NCBI GenBank assembly: GCA_040222455.1 | Contig: JAVKDD010000008.1 | Span: forward strand, 1 to 64,000 | Length of the DNA stretch: 64,000 bases | From: RHLJ01 sp040222455 | Lineage (GTDB): Bacteria > Bacteroidota > Rhodothermia > Balneolales > Balneolaceae | Direction of reading: 5' to 3' | Part shown: positions 17,258 through 27,410 of the stretch, piece by piece | Layout: every line of letters starts with the position of its first letter | How positions within the stretch are numbered: the stretch's first letter is position 1 | Made by a program: the position numbers and the translations under genes | Notes under the pieces: model-generated | The model's database searches: none | Told to the model about the DNA's origin: nothing | Seen by the model: only the letters and a program-made list of their open reading frames with translations

Positions 17258-18142
17258 ATGAACAATCTTACTATTTCAAATCTTTCAAAAACATACTCAA
17301 ACGGTGTGCAGGCTCTTAATAATGTCTCACTCGAAATACCAACCGGAATGTTCGGTTTACTCGGGCCAAACGGAGCGGGTAAATCAACGCTGATGCGAAC
17401 TATTGCGACTCTTCAGGAAGCAGACGAAGGAACTATCCATTTCGGAAGCATTAATGTACTCAAAGAGAAAAACGAGGTGAGAAAAATTATTGGTTATTTG
17501 CCTCAGGAGTTCGGTGTATATCCTAAAATCTCTGCCGAAGCATTACTTAATCACCTAGCGGTTCTCAAGGGCATCAATAAAACCAGAGAACGCAAAGAAA
17601 TCGTAGAAAGCCTTCTTCACAAGACCAACCTTTATGTCCACAGAAAGAAGCACCTGGGTGGCTATTCAGGTGGAATGAAACAGCGCTTCGGAATTGCGCA
17701 AGCACTGCTGGCGAACCCAAAACTAGTAATTGTAGACGAACCAACTGCTGGACTCGATCCTGCTGAAAGAAACCGATTCCACAACATTCTGTGTGAATTG
17801 GGAGAACAAACGGTGGTTATACTTTCAACACATATTGTAGAAGATGTTAAAGAGCTATGTACCAACATGGCCATCATCAATAATGGCGAAGTTTTACTTC
17901 AAGAGAGTCCTCTTAAAGCTATAGAAAAAGTAAAAGGAAGTGTGTATTCAAAAACGATACATAAGAATGGACTTAAAGAATATAAAGAAGCCTACAATGT
18001 GATTGCGGAACGCCTGTTTCAAGGAAGAAAAGTCGTTCATATTTATTCTGAGAAAGATCCGGGCAACGGGTTCAATCCTGTAGAAGCAGATCTAAGCGAT
18101 GTGTATTTCTCACAAATATTTGGAACAGAAAAAGCAATCTGA
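17258..18142 (+). CDS. ABC transporter ATP-binding protein
   Basis: A 294-residue ATPase of an ABC-2 type exporter. Walker A is GLLGPNGAGKSTLM (about residue 33), Q loop YLPQEFGVYP, signature GYSGGMKQRFGIAQALL, Walker B LVIVDEPTAGLDP and switch histidine ILSTHIVED. The C-terminal 80 residues have no catalytic motif. It is followed 33 bases later by the permease/peptidase fusion, which supplies the membrane domain. A 201-base gap separates it from the divergent LytS kinase gene. Confidence 0.96.
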   Translation: MNNLTISNLSKTYSNGVQALNNVSLEIPTGMFGLLGPNGAGKSTLMRTIATLQEADEGTIHFGSINVLKEKNEVRKIIGYLPQEFGVYPKISAEALLNHLAVLKGINKTRERKEIVESLLHKTNLYVHRKKHLGGYSGGMKQRFGIAQALLANPKLVIVDEPTAGLDPAERNRFHNILCELGEQTVVILSTHIVEDVKELCTNMAIINNGEVLLQESPLKAIEKVKGSVYSKTIHKNGLKEYKEAYNVIAERLFQGRKVVHIYSEKDPGNGFNPVEADLSDVYFSQIFGTEKAI

Positions 18143-18175
18143 TCACCAGCTCCTCTAAACTTTAATACCTCTGTC

Positions 18176-21100
18176 ATGCTATTCGAAATATTCAAATTTG
18201 AAATTCTATACCGCCTCAAGCGTCCCGAAACGTATGTCTTTTTTGCAGCTCTCTTTTTTTACTCATTAATATCTGTGGAGTTCATCTTTAGTGACCTACC
18301 AGGAACGATCAAAGCTAACGCCCCAAACCTTATTGCCAGGACTATGGGAATTACCACTGCTTTTTTCATGATCGTGGTTTCTATTGTTATGGGGACTTCT
18401 GTACTTCGAGACTTTGACCATGGTATGGAGTCATTGATGTTTATCAACCCAATTACAAAAAGGCAATACTTAGCAGGACGATTCCTGGGTTCATTTGTCA
18501 TCTTACTCGGAATTTTTACAGCCATACTATTAGGTGTAATAATTGGTGATTACATGCCCTGGCGTGACGCTAATAACTTGCTAACCTTTAATCTTTGGAT
18601 GTACCTGCAGCCGTTCTTTTTTGTGGTTGTTCCAACTCTTTTTTTTGGAGGATCCTTATTCTTTGTAACAGGTGCATTAACCAGAAAACTCATGGTGGTT
18701 TACACCCAGGGAATCCTATTTCTGCTGCTTTATATATTTACTCTCCAACTCACTCAAAGTTCTTCAAGTGAATTCATTGCGGCGATCTTCGATCCCTTCT
18801 CATTTAAAACGATTGCTAAGATTACTGAGTTCTGGTCGCCTTTAGAAAGAAACACGTTACTGGTTCCAATTGAAGGGGTCTTTTTATACAACCGATTGCT
18901 TTGGATTGGGCTTGGTATTGCGACTCTTTTCATTGGGTATATCCGTTTCGATTTCAGGGTGGTACGTGATATGAAGAACCGGAAAAAGAAAGTACAAACT
19001 CTGGAAACGAGCAAATTCATTAATACTGATGATCTGATCCCAAGCCCCACTATCCATTTTGATATCAAGACAATGTTTCATCAGATCAAAAATCATTCGT
19101 TATTCTATTTCAAATCTGTTCTCAAGGAAACCTCTTTCTGGGCAATTGCTGCCTGTGCGATAATTACCATTTTTATCAACTCAATAAATCTTGATACCAG
19201 CTATGGTGTTGACAGTTATCCTGTTACTTACCTTATTATTAGCGAGCTTATTGAGTTATCCGTTCTATTTTTTCTACTCATTATACTATTCTATTCTGGG
19301 GAGTTAATTTGGAAGGAAAGAGACTCCAAAATCAACCAGATTTTTGATGCCCTTCCCATTTCAGACTTCATAAATCTAACTGGAAAATTTATAGGATTAG
19401 TTCTGATTCTTGGTTTGCTCCTGCTATTTATGATGGTAGCAGGTGTCCTTTTCCAAACAGTGAATGGATACCACAACTATGATTTGGGATTGTACTTCAT
19501 GGAGTTTTTTGCAGGGATGTTTCCTTTCCTTATTCTTCTAACCTTCATCGCTTTCTTTTTCCAATCTGTGCTAAATAATAAATTTGTTGCTCATATTGGA
19601 GTGGTAGTATTCCTGTTTGTCGGAATTGGTTTAGTGAATCAATTTGGATGGAGTCACCCTCTATTTTTGTTCGGAGGAAGCTTCCTACCCACTTTTTCTG
19701 AGATGAACGGATATGGTCATTTACTGGAACCTTATCTATGGATTAAATCTTACTGGTTCTTTTTCTCCATCATGCTATTCGTATTGTCTGTTTCTTTAAT
19801 GGTAAGAGGAACTGAGGCCGGTTTTAAGAGACGATTGAGTTTAATAAATCAAAGACTCAGTAAACCTTTAGTTAGAGTTGGCTTTGGAGCGTTATTATTC
19901 TTCACCCTTTCAGGAGGCTACATTTTCTACAATACAAACGTCCTAAATGAATTTGCTTTCCAATCATCGAAAGAAGTTCAAAGGGTAGAATATGAAAAAA
20001 CGCTCAAGCAGTTTGAATATCTCCCACAGCCCAAAATCGTAGACGTTTACCTGGAAGTCGATCTGTTTCCTGAAGAAAGAGACTTCGATGCTGGAGGTGA
20101 ATTTATCCTAGTGAATAAGTATGAGGAATCTATTCAAGAAATACATATTCAAAAAACTCCAAGCTCGAATATCACATTAGATTCTCTTCGTTTTGAAGGA
20201 GGTTCAATTTCTAAAGAAGATTTCAAAGATTTTGGATATTACATCCACACGTTGAATCAGCCTTTACAACCGGGAGACTCTCTTAAAATGACGTTCCGGC
20301 AAACATTCCGGGCTCAGGGATTTGAACAAGGAGGCAATACAACCATTGTTTCAAATGGAACTTTTTTAAATCATTTCTATTTCCCTTCAATCGGGTATAA
20401 TGAATTAGTAGAGCTTGAGGATAACGACTCCCGCGAAGATTACGGATTAGAACCCAAACTTAGAAGAGCAGCTATTGATGATCCTCTTGCTTTACGGGAA
20501 GGATTGTCAGGTGATGACGGAGAGGAAATCGATTTTGAGATTATCGTCAGTACCTCATCTTCTCAAAAAGCTATTGCTCCGGGATATTTACAAAACCAAT
20601 GGACGGAAAAGGACCGAAGCTTCTACCATTACAAGATGGATAAGCCAATGGCCAACTTCTATTCTATTGTTTCTGCTGATTATGAAGTCTTAGCAGATGT
20701 TTTGAACGATACGACCAACCTAGAAATCTATTATCAAAAAGGACATGAGTATAATCTGAACCGAATGATGAATGGGATGAAGAAATCGCTTCATTATTTC
20801 AATGAAAATTTCAGCCCATACCAATACCGGCAATTACGAATCATGGAATTCCCCCGATATGAAGATTTTGCACAGTCTTATCCAAATACCATTCCCTTTT
20901 CTGAAGCTTTAGGATTTATCATGAATATAGATGATGAAAAGGATGTGGATATGGCATTTTATATAACAGCACATGAAACCGCACACCAATGGTGGGGACT
21001 TCATGTAAATCCCGCTAATGTTCAAGGCAAGACTATGATTTCGGAATCTTTGGCTCAGTATTCCGCATTGATGGTTTTGAAACAAGAATTTCCGGAAGAA

Positions 21101-21772
21101 AAAGTGCTTCAATTTTTAAATGATCAAAGAAAACTATACTTGCGGAAACGTGCTTCTGAAGACCAACAGGAAATGCCTTTATCTTTGGTAGAATCAGGTC
21201 AACAGTACGTGTATTACGACAAGGGAGTGGTAAACCTGTATGCCTTTCAGGATTATATTTCTGAAGACAGCCTGAATATGGCACTCCATCGTTTTATCAG
21301 AGACTGGAACAGTGTAACCGGAACAATTAAGTTACAAACCGACCGATACCCTACAACTGAGGACTTAATGGTTTACTTTCGGAAGGTCACGCCAGACAGT
21401 TTCCAATATGTGGTAGAAGATCTATTCGAAACTGTAACCCTGTATGAAAACAAAGCTGTTTCAGCTAGCTATGAAGAAACACTTGATAACCAGTTCAAAG
21501 TCAACATGACAGTAGAAGCATCAAAATTCCGGGTAGATGAAAAAGGAGCTGAGAATCCTTTGAGCTTTAATGATTGGATTGACATCGGGGTTTATGGCCT
21601 TGATGAAAATGGAGATAAAGAACTGATCTACCTTAAGAAGCACCGAATATCAAATGCGCTTACTGAATTAGAGATTACAGTAAACCAAGAACCCGTTAAT
21701 GCCGGAATTGATCCTTTGAATAAGTTGATTGATAAAAATACTGGTAATAATGTTATTGAGTTCTCAAATTAA
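18176..21772 (+). CDS. ABC-2 permease fused to M1-family metallopeptidase domain
   Basis: A 1198-residue protein. Residues 1 to about 600 hold two ABC-2 permease-like blocks of six or so helices each (the first begins LFEIFKFEILYRLKRPETY, the second near residue 320). The rest is extracytoplasmic and carries a gluzincin motif HETAHQWWG with zinc ligands His933 and His937, catalytic Glu934 and likely third ligand Glu957 (MISESLAQYSALMV). The gap between His937 and Glu957 is 19 residues, one more than the classic M1 spacing. Such permease-M1 fusions are known by annotation in Bacteroidota; their substrates are not established. It pairs with the ATPase just upstream. Confidence 0.92.
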   Translation: MLFEIFKFEILYRLKRPETYVFFAALFFYSLISVEFIFSDLPGTIKANAPNLIARTMGITTAFFMIVVSIVMGTSVLRDFDHGMESLMFINPITKRQYLAGRFLGSFVILLGIFTAILLGVIIGDYMPWRDANNLLTFNLWMYLQPFFFVVVPTLFFGGSLFFVTGALTRKLMVVYTQGILFLLLYIFTLQLTQSSSSEFIAAIFDPFSFKTIAKITEFWSPLERNTLLVPIEGVFLYNRLLWIGLGIATLFIGYIRFDFRVVRDMKNRKKKVQTLETSKFINTDDLIPSPTIHFDIKTMFHQIKNHSLFYFKSVLKETSFWAIAACAIITIFINSINLDTSYGVDSYPVTYLIISELIELSVLFFLLIILFYSGELIWKERDSKINQIFDALPISDFINLTGKFIGLVLILGLLLLFMMVAGVLFQTVNGYHNYDLGLYFMEFFAGMFPFLILLTFIAFFFQSVLNNKFVAHIGVVVFLFVGIGLVNQFGWSHPLFLFGGSFLPTFSEMNGYGHLLEPYLWIKSYWFFFSIMLFVLSVSLMVRGTEAGFKRRLSLINQRLSKPLVRVGFGALLFFTLSGGYIFYNTNVLNEFAFQSSKEVQRVEYEKTLKQFEYLPQPKIVDVYLEVDLFPEERDFDAGGEFILVNKYEESIQEIHIQKTPSSNITLDSLRFEGGSISKEDFKDFGYYIHTLNQPLQPGDSLKMTFRQTFRAQGFEQGGNTTIVSNGTFLNHFYFPSIGYNELVELEDNDSREDYGLEPKLRRAAIDDPLALREGLSGDDGEEIDFEIIVSTSSSQKAIAPGYLQNQWTEKDRSFYHYKMDKPMANFYSIVSADYEVLADVLNDTTNLEIYYQKGHEYNLNRMMNGMKKSLHYFNENFSPYQYRQLRIMEFPRYEDFAQSYPNTIPFSEALGFIMNIDDEKDVDMAFYITAHETAHQWWGLHVNPANVQGKTMISESLAQYSALMVLKQEFPEEKVLQFLNDQRKLYLRKRASEDQQEMPLSLVESGQQYVYYDKGVVNLYAFQDYISEDSLNMALHRFIRDWNSVTGTIKLQTDRYPTTEDLMVYFRKVTPDSFQYVVEDLFETVTLYENKAVSASYEETLDNQFKVNMTVEASKFRVDEKGAENPLSFNDWIDIGVYGLDENGDKELIYLKKHRISNALTELEITVNQEPVNAGIDPLNKLIDKNTGNNVIEFSN

Positions 21773-21798
21773 ATAGACTTATGAGAGTTCCTTATTCA

Positions 21799-23223
21799 TT
21801 AACCAAAAAACCAATCCTGGAATAAGTGGCTATATAAAGTAACAATAATAATGCAGGTGATGTTCAGAATTATGCCAACTCTTGCCATCTGATTCATATT
21901 GATGTAGCCACTTGAAAATACGATGGCATTCGGCGGGGTTGAAATCGGAAACATAAAGGCGCAACTTGCTCCAATGGTTAAAGGAATAGCAAGCTGAAGT
22001 TCACTAAAACCAAAATTTTGAGCGATTACAAAGGAGACTGGAATAAATACAGCAACCAGTGCCACATTACTCATCACTTCTGTTAGAAATACTGCAAATG
22101 CACAGACCACCAGAATTACTAGTATTGGAGTTGGAATAATACTAGTACTAATCCAGTCTCCGAGTAACCCTACGATATTTGTTACTTCAAGACCTTTCGC
22201 CAATGAAATCCCACCACCAAATAACAAGAGAATATCCCAAGGGAGTTTTTTGGTGTCTTTCCAAACCAAAAGTGGTTTATTCTTTTCTTCTGATGGCCAT
22301 GCGAATAGTATTACTGAAGCAAAAATTGCGATAATCGTATCATTTAATTCTGATAAAATGGAGAGCTTTGTTAGCTGAGCCCTAAAAATCCATAGAAGCG
22401 CAGTAACCACCAAAATCAAAAGTACATTACGCTCGCTTTTACCAATAGCTCCAAGCACATCAAGTTCGTCTGAGATAAGTTCTTTTATGCCCTCTAGTTT
22501 TTTGATGCGTACAGGAAACACTAGTTTTGTATTGATGTAATACACTGAGCTAAAAAGAATTATTACTAATGGGAAAGCAAAGAAAAACCATTCAGAAAAA
22601 CCTAGTGCTACCAATCCTGTTTCTTCTACAATTCCAGCTAACACTAAGTTTGGAGGAGTTCCAATCAAGGTTGTAATTCCACCAATATTTGCTGCATAGG
22701 CAATCCCAAGCATTAGAGTTAATGCAAAATTTCTAGCTCCAACTCCCTCTTCCATTTTATCTTTTAGCAGTGCTACTACCGACATCCCAATTGGAAGCAT
22801 CATCACGGTTGTGGCAGTATTACTAATCCACATAGAAAGTAGTGCTGTGGCAAGCATACACCCTAATACTACCCTAGAAGGCTTTTCGCCAGCTAGTTTC
22901 ATAATATTGAGAGCTATTCGTTTATGAAGTCCCCATTTTTCAATGGCAAGCCCAAGAACGAATCCTCCAAAGAAAAGGTAAATAACTGGATTCGAGTAGT
23001 TGGCTGTGGTTGCTCTTAAATCCAGAATTCCCAACATTGGTAAAAGAATCATAGGGAGAAGAGCAGTAACTGCTATAGGAACAACTTCAGTAATCCACCA
23101 GCTTAACATCCATAAAACTACCCCAACCATAAAAGCTTGTTCATTTTCAAAACTTCCAAAAAAAGAACAAGCAAATAATATAAGGGGACCTATTAGAAGC
23201 TTAATAAGCTTTGGTCTACTCAT
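21799..23223 (-). CDS. SLC13/DASS family sodium-anion symporter
   Basis: A 474-residue transporter of the divalent anion:sodium symporter family (sulfate, phosphate or C4-dicarboxylates into the cell). About eleven hydrophobic segments are present. The two Ser-Asn-Thr type motifs that bind Na+ and the carboxylate are visible as MWISNTATTVMMLPIGMSVV (about residue 135) and the C-terminal half LTEVMSNVALVAVFIPVSF. The end MFPISTPPNAIVFSSGYI is the family's usual closing segment. It lies 18 bases after the GAF kinase gene on the same strand, and is convergent with the permease fusion. Confidence 0.93.
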   Translation of the reverse strand: MSRPKLIKLLIGPLILFACSFFGSFENEQAFMVGVVLWMLSWWITEVVPIAVTALLPMILLPMLGILDLRATTANYSNPVIYLFFGGFVLGLAIEKWGLHKRIALNIMKLAGEKPSRVVLGCMLATALLSMWISNTATTVMMLPIGMSVVALLKDKMEEGVGARNFALTLMLGIAYAANIGGITTLIGTPPNLVLAGIVEETGLVALGFSEWFFFAFPLVIILFSSVYYINTKLVFPVRIKKLEGIKELISDELDVLGAIGKSERNVLLILVVTALLWIFRAQLTKLSILSELNDTIIAIFASVILFAWPSEEKNKPLLVWKDTKKLPWDILLLFGGGISLAKGLEVTNIVGLLGDWISTSIIPTPILVILVVCAFAVFLTEVMSNVALVAVFIPVSFVIAQNFGFSELQLAIPLTIGASCAFMFPISTPPNAIVFSSGYINMNQMARVGIILNITCIIIVTLYSHLFQDWFFG

Positions 23224-23241
23224 TTAGACCTCTCGCTGATA

Positions 23242-24375
23242 TTAGATATAGAAAAGAATGGAAAATGTACTGCCTCCAGTTTCATTTTCTCTTTGTGTGA
23301 TGGTAGCTTCCAATTTACTTGCCAGTGTTTTTATTATAACTGATGCCAACGAATCTTCTGCACTTCCATCCAAATTAGTTTTTAATCCACTGCCACTATC
23401 TGAAATACTTATTGCAACACAATTTTCTTCATCTTTTTTAACTGCCAATGTAATTTTTCCATGGGCCTCTAGAGAAAATGAATCCTTGTACATATGTACT
23501 AATACTTCATTAACGATTAAACCAACTGTTAATGCAACACTGGCTTTTAAGGGAATTTTATCCATGTCTAAAAGAAGACTGATGTCCTTTTCATCATCCT
23601 CAAAAATCTCTGATACTATAGACGTTAATCTCCCTAAGTAGAGTCCTATATCTATATACTCAAATTCATCTTGATTATAGAGAATATGATGGGCGTTCGA
23701 TATCGCTTCGATACGAGAACCTGTAGCTTTAAGTATAAATTGTGCTTGTTCGTCGTCAATTGAAGGTACTTCAAGCTGAATTAATGCATTAATTGCCGCC
23801 AGATTACTCTTTAACCCATGATGAACTTCTTTAAGTTTCTCTTCTTTGTCTTTGATTTTCTTTTTCAGATCATCAACTTCTTTTACCTTTTCGATTGAAA
23901 GAGCTATGTGACCAGCAAGAGTTTCGAATACTGGAATCTGCTCTTCTATAAACTCTTTTCCGTTTAACCTATTCAGGACCTGAAGCACGCCAATAGCTTC
24001 TTGTTTTGAATTCAGAAGCGGTACGCACATTATATTTTTTGAGTCAAACTCATCACTTAATTCCCCCCAAAAAATGTCTGATTCTTTGAGTTTATTACTT
24101 AAATAAGGCTTTTTGTTTTTTATTACCCAACCTGCAACTCCTTTATCTCTTGGGATAGTCATCCCATTTATTTTGTCTTTAATGGGGCCGGTAGGGATAC
24201 TTACATTCAATTCTCCGGTAATTTCATCGATGAGAATAAGAGAGCTTGCTTCGGCTTCCATTACCTGGCAGGCAGAATTCATGCATTTTAAAAGCAAGGA
24301 CTTAAGCTCCATAGTCCGATTGATGCCTTCAATCGCATGTAGTAACAGTTGCATATGTTTATAGTTTTCTGCCAT
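23242..24375 (-). CDS. GAF-domain histidine kinase (HisKA_2 type)
   Basis: A 377-residue soluble kinase. An N-terminal GAF domain (about residues 20-165; EAEASSLILIDEITGELNVS, GVAGWVIKNKKPYL, NIMCVPLLNSKQEAIGVLQV) is followed by a short coiled coil (VDDLKKKIKDKEEKLKEV) and a HisKA_2-like phosphoacceptor helix with VHHGLKSNLAAINALIQLE. The ATPase domain is weaker than usual: the N box reads IVNEVLVHMYKDSF and the G1 box DSGSGL, with no clear G2 box. No membrane segment exists, so it should sense a cytosolic signal. It probably shares a transcript with the SLC13 transporter 18 bases downstream. Confidence 0.88.
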   Translation of the reverse strand: MAENYKHMQLLLHAIEGINRTMELKSLLLKCMNSACQVMEAEASSLILIDEITGELNVSIPTGPIKDKINGMTIPRDKGVAGWVIKNKKPYLSNKLKESDIFWGELSDEFDSKNIMCVPLLNSKQEAIGVLQVLNRLNGKEFIEEQIPVFETLAGHIALSIEKVKEVDDLKKKIKDKEEKLKEVHHGLKSNLAAINALIQLEVPSIDDEQAQFILKATGSRIEAISNAHHILYNQDEFEYIDIGLYLGRLTSIVSEIFEDDEKDISLLLDMDKIPLKASVALTVGLIVNEVLVHMYKDSFSLEAHGKITLAVKKDEENCVAISISDSGSGLKTNLDGSAEDSLASVIIKTLASKLEATITQRENETGGSTFSILFYI

Positions 24376-24441
24376 TCAATTTTATAAAAATTCTATAAGT
24401 AAGATGGGCTAAAATGCTTGTTCGCCATTAGAAAAACAAAA

Positions 24442-24469
24442 AATCCCTGACCAAAAATGATCAGGGATT
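24442..24469 (-). terminator. Rho-independent terminator of acnA
   Basis: A perfect 9-bp stem (24442-24450 with 24461-24469, AATCCCTGA/TCAGGGATT) with a 10-base loop lies 18 bases past the acnA stop. On the minus strand it is followed by a T-rich tail (TTTTTGTTTTT). It separates acnA from the GAF kinase gene. Confidence 0.88.
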
Positions 24470-24486
24470 AAAGAATTAATACTTTT

Positions 24487-27192
24487 TTACGAAGTGCTTT
24501 TCTTCAAGTAATCGAGTAAAACGGTGTGTAGAATTCCGCCATTTCGGTAATAATCAATTTCAACGGGTGTATCAATCCTACTGTTTGTAGTAAAATTGAT
24601 TTCGTCTCCACTTTCTTTTATGGCTGTTACTTTTACTTCTCCACGAGCCTTGATGTTGTTACTTAAATGAATGGTAAAAATCTCTGAACCATCTAAGCCT
24701 AACGTCTCAGGCGTTTCTCCGTCCTTAAACTGAAGAGGTAGAACTCCCATTTGAACTAAATTTGAACGGTGAATTCTTTCATAAGACTCAGCAATTACTG
24801 CTTTCACTCCAAGTAGGTTTGTTCCTTTTGCAGCCCAGTCTCTTGAAGAACCAGTTCCATATTGATTTCCTGCAATCGCAATTAAAGGAGTATTGTTTTC
24901 TTTGTATTTGAGTGATGCATCGTAAATGGAAGTAACTTCGCCCGTTGGAAGATAAGTTGTCATACCTCCTTCTGTTCCTGGCGCCATTTGGTTCTTAAAT
25001 CTTACATTCGCGAATGTACCACGAGTCATAACTCGATCATTTCCACGACGCGAACCGTACGAATTAAAGTCTTTCTTTTCTACTCCGTTCTCTTTCAGAT
25101 AAACACCTGCAGGTGCATCTTCTTTAATATTACCAGCTGGGGAAATATGATCTGTAGTGATCGAGTCGCCAACTTTAACTAATACTCGAGCACCTTCAAT
25201 CGATTTGATTGGCTCTGGCTTTTCACTCATGTTCAAAAAGAAAGGCGGCTCCTGAATATAGGTGGATTTCTCATCCCAATTGAACAAGTCGCCACCAGAA
25301 ACTGGAATAGCTTCCCAAGTAGGTGATTCAAAAATATCGGAGTACATCTTGTCAAAAAGATCTGGTCGGATTGCATTATCTAAATGTTCTGCAATCTCTT
25401 CTGTAGTAGGCCAGATATCTTTTAAATAAACATCGTTTCCTTCTTTGTCTTTTCCTAATGGATCATTATTTAAATCGATATTTACAGTACCAGCAAGTGC
25501 GTAAGCAACAACTAGTGGCGGTGACGCTAGAAAGTTCGCTTTTACCCATGGGTGAATACGACCTTCAAAGTTTCTGTTACCAGAAAGAACGCCCGCTGCA
25601 ATTAAATCACCTTCGCGGATTGCTTTTTCAACGGGCTCAGGAAGTGGACCAGAATTACCAATACAAGTTGTGCAACCGTAACCAACTAAATTAAAACCAA
25701 GTTGATCCATATAATCGGTTAACCCAGCTTCATTCAAATACTCTGTAACAACTCTTGAGCCTGGAGCCAGAGAAGTTTTCACATAGGCAGGAACTTTAAG
25801 TCCTTTTTCCACTGCTTTCTTGGCTACAATTCCAGCACCTAACATTACGCTTGGGTTAGATGTATTTGTACAACTTGTGATCGCCGCAATTACAACATCA
25901 CCATGAGTCATTTCAATGTCTTGTCCATTTTTGTAATGCCCTTTTTTAGCTAATCTCTCCTGAGAGAGATTAAAACCCATAGTTGGGTTATCACTTACTA
26001 ATGAATTTTTAAAAGTAGACTTCATATTTGTAAGAGCAATACGGTCGTGTGGAAGCTTTGGTCCCGCAAGTGAAGTCTCAACGGTGCTCAAGTCTAACTC
26101 AAGCGTTGATGAAAATACTGGATCTACAGTGTCATCAGTTCTAAACAATCCTTGAGCTTTTGTGTAGTTTTCTACCAATTTCACTAATTCCTCAGAGCGA
26201 CCAGTTCTTCTCAGATATCTTAAAGACTCACTATCAATTGGGAAAAAGCCCATCGTTGCGCCATATTCAGGAGCCATATTTGCAATAGTTGCACGATCCG
26301 GCAAACTCATATTGCTGATTCCATCGCCATAAAATTCAACAAACTGACCTACTACTCCATGCTTTCTTAACATTTGAGTGACAGTAAGGGTCAAATCAGT
26401 AGCAGTTACACCTTCTCTTAGTTTTCCTGATAATTTCATACCCGTAACTTTTGGAACTAACATCGAGATTGGTTGACCCAGCATGGCTGCTTCCGCTTCA
26501 ATTCCACCAACACCCCAACCTAAAATTCCAAGACCGTTGATCATTGTAGTGTGTGAATCTGTTCCAACCAAGGTATCAGGATATGCTGTTTTTGTACCAT
26601 CTGCTTCTTCTCTTGTAAATACCCCGCGACCTAAATACTCTAAATTTACTTGATGAACGATACCTCGTCCCGGAGGTACTACCCGGAAATTATCAAAAGC
26701 TTCTTTACCCCATTTCAGGAATTCGTAACGCTCATTATTACGCTCCATTTCCATCTCAACATTAAACATGAGCGCCGCTTCTTTACCAAACATATCAACT
26801 TGTACCGAATGATCTATCACCAAATCAACTGGAACTTGTGGATTTATATCGGTTGGATTTCCACCCATTCTCTTCATTGCTGATCTTAATGCCGCTAAAT
26901 CTACTACGGCAGGTACACCCGTAAAATCTTGAAGCACTACGCGCGAAGGTTTAAAAGGAATTTCACCATCAGGGCTAGCGGCATTATAAGTAGCCAGGGT
27001 TTCGATGTCTGCATCGGTAATAGCATAGCCATCATTTTCCCTTAACACTGCTTCCAATAGTATTTTAATAGAAAAAGGAAGAGTATCTACTTTTGAATAT
27101 CCAAGTTCATTCAGTTTTGGTAAGCTATAAAAAGTAGCTTCGCCATTACCTGTATCAAATGTTTGTTTGGTGCTTTTAAATTTGTCGCTCAT
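24487..27192 (-). CDS. acnA: Aconitate hydratase
   Basis: Aconitase converts citrate to isocitrate in the TCA cycle, using a [4Fe-4S] cluster. The 901-residue length and the sequence match the AcnA/IRP1 class rather than AcnB. Cluster cysteines are in TSCTNTSNPSVMLGAG and YGCTTCIGNSGPLP; the substrate-binding segment VGTDSHTTMINGLGILGWG and the C-terminal GTGSSRDWAAKGTNLLGVKA are intact. It ends in a strong terminator at 24442 and starts at ATG 27190-27192. It is monocistronic and divergent from the rplM operon, 218 bases away. Confidence 0.97.
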   Translation of the reverse strand: MSDKFKSTKQTFDTGNGEATFYSLPKLNELGYSKVDTLPFSIKILLEAVLRENDGYAITDADIETLATYNAASPDGEIPFKPSRVVLQDFTGVPAVVDLAALRSAMKRMGGNPTDINPQVPVDLVIDHSVQVDMFGKEAALMFNVEMEMERNNERYEFLKWGKEAFDNFRVVPPGRGIVHQVNLEYLGRGVFTREEADGTKTAYPDTLVGTDSHTTMINGLGILGWGVGGIEAEAAMLGQPISMLVPKVTGMKLSGKLREGVTATDLTLTVTQMLRKHGVVGQFVEFYGDGISNMSLPDRATIANMAPEYGATMGFFPIDSESLRYLRRTGRSEELVKLVENYTKAQGLFRTDDTVDPVFSSTLELDLSTVETSLAGPKLPHDRIALTNMKSTFKNSLVSDNPTMGFNLSQERLAKKGHYKNGQDIEMTHGDVVIAAITSCTNTSNPSVMLGAGIVAKKAVEKGLKVPAYVKTSLAPGSRVVTEYLNEAGLTDYMDQLGFNLVGYGCTTCIGNSGPLPEPVEKAIREGDLIAAGVLSGNRNFEGRIHPWVKANFLASPPLVVAYALAGTVNIDLNNDPLGKDKEGNDVYLKDIWPTTEEIAEHLDNAIRPDLFDKMYSDIFESPTWEAIPVSGGDLFNWDEKSTYIQEPPFFLNMSEKPEPIKSIEGARVLVKVGDSITTDHISPAGNIKEDAPAGVYLKENGVEKKDFNSYGSRRGNDRVMTRGTFANVRFKNQMAPGTEGGMTTYLPTGEVTSIYDASLKYKENNTPLIAIAGNQYGTGSSRDWAAKGTNLLGVKAVIAESYERIHRSNLVQMGVLPLQFKDGETPETLGLDGSEIFTIHLSNNIKARGEVKVTAIKESGDEINFTTNSRIDTPVEIDYYRNGGILHTVLLDYLKKSTS

Positions 27193-27344
27193 CTCAAAGT
27201 ATTTTTAAAATTCGAATAGACTCTCAAGATACAAATTCTTTTGAGCTTTGTCTTTGATGGATTAATTTTCATTCTAATCTTCATTTTGTCTTATAAGATG
27301 CTTTTGAGTCTCAAAAATTTCATAATTAATTATTTAAATAGATG

Positions 27345-27373
27345 TTGATATGAAAATATTTTTGCCGTATTTT
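27345..27373 (+). promoter_or_regulatory. Probable promoter of rplM-rpsI
   Basis: TTGATA (27345-27350) and TATTTT (27368-27373) are separated by 17 bases, about 38 bases before the GTG start of rplM. The -10 box TATTTT is the same as in the tRNA-tuf promoter at 560, which supports this reading. It lies in the 218-base acnA/rplM divergent gap; I see no leader structure in the rest of the gap. Confidence 0.55.
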
Positions 27374-27410
27374 TTATGTCTTTCCAAAAAAGCAAATAAA
27401 CGAGTTTATC

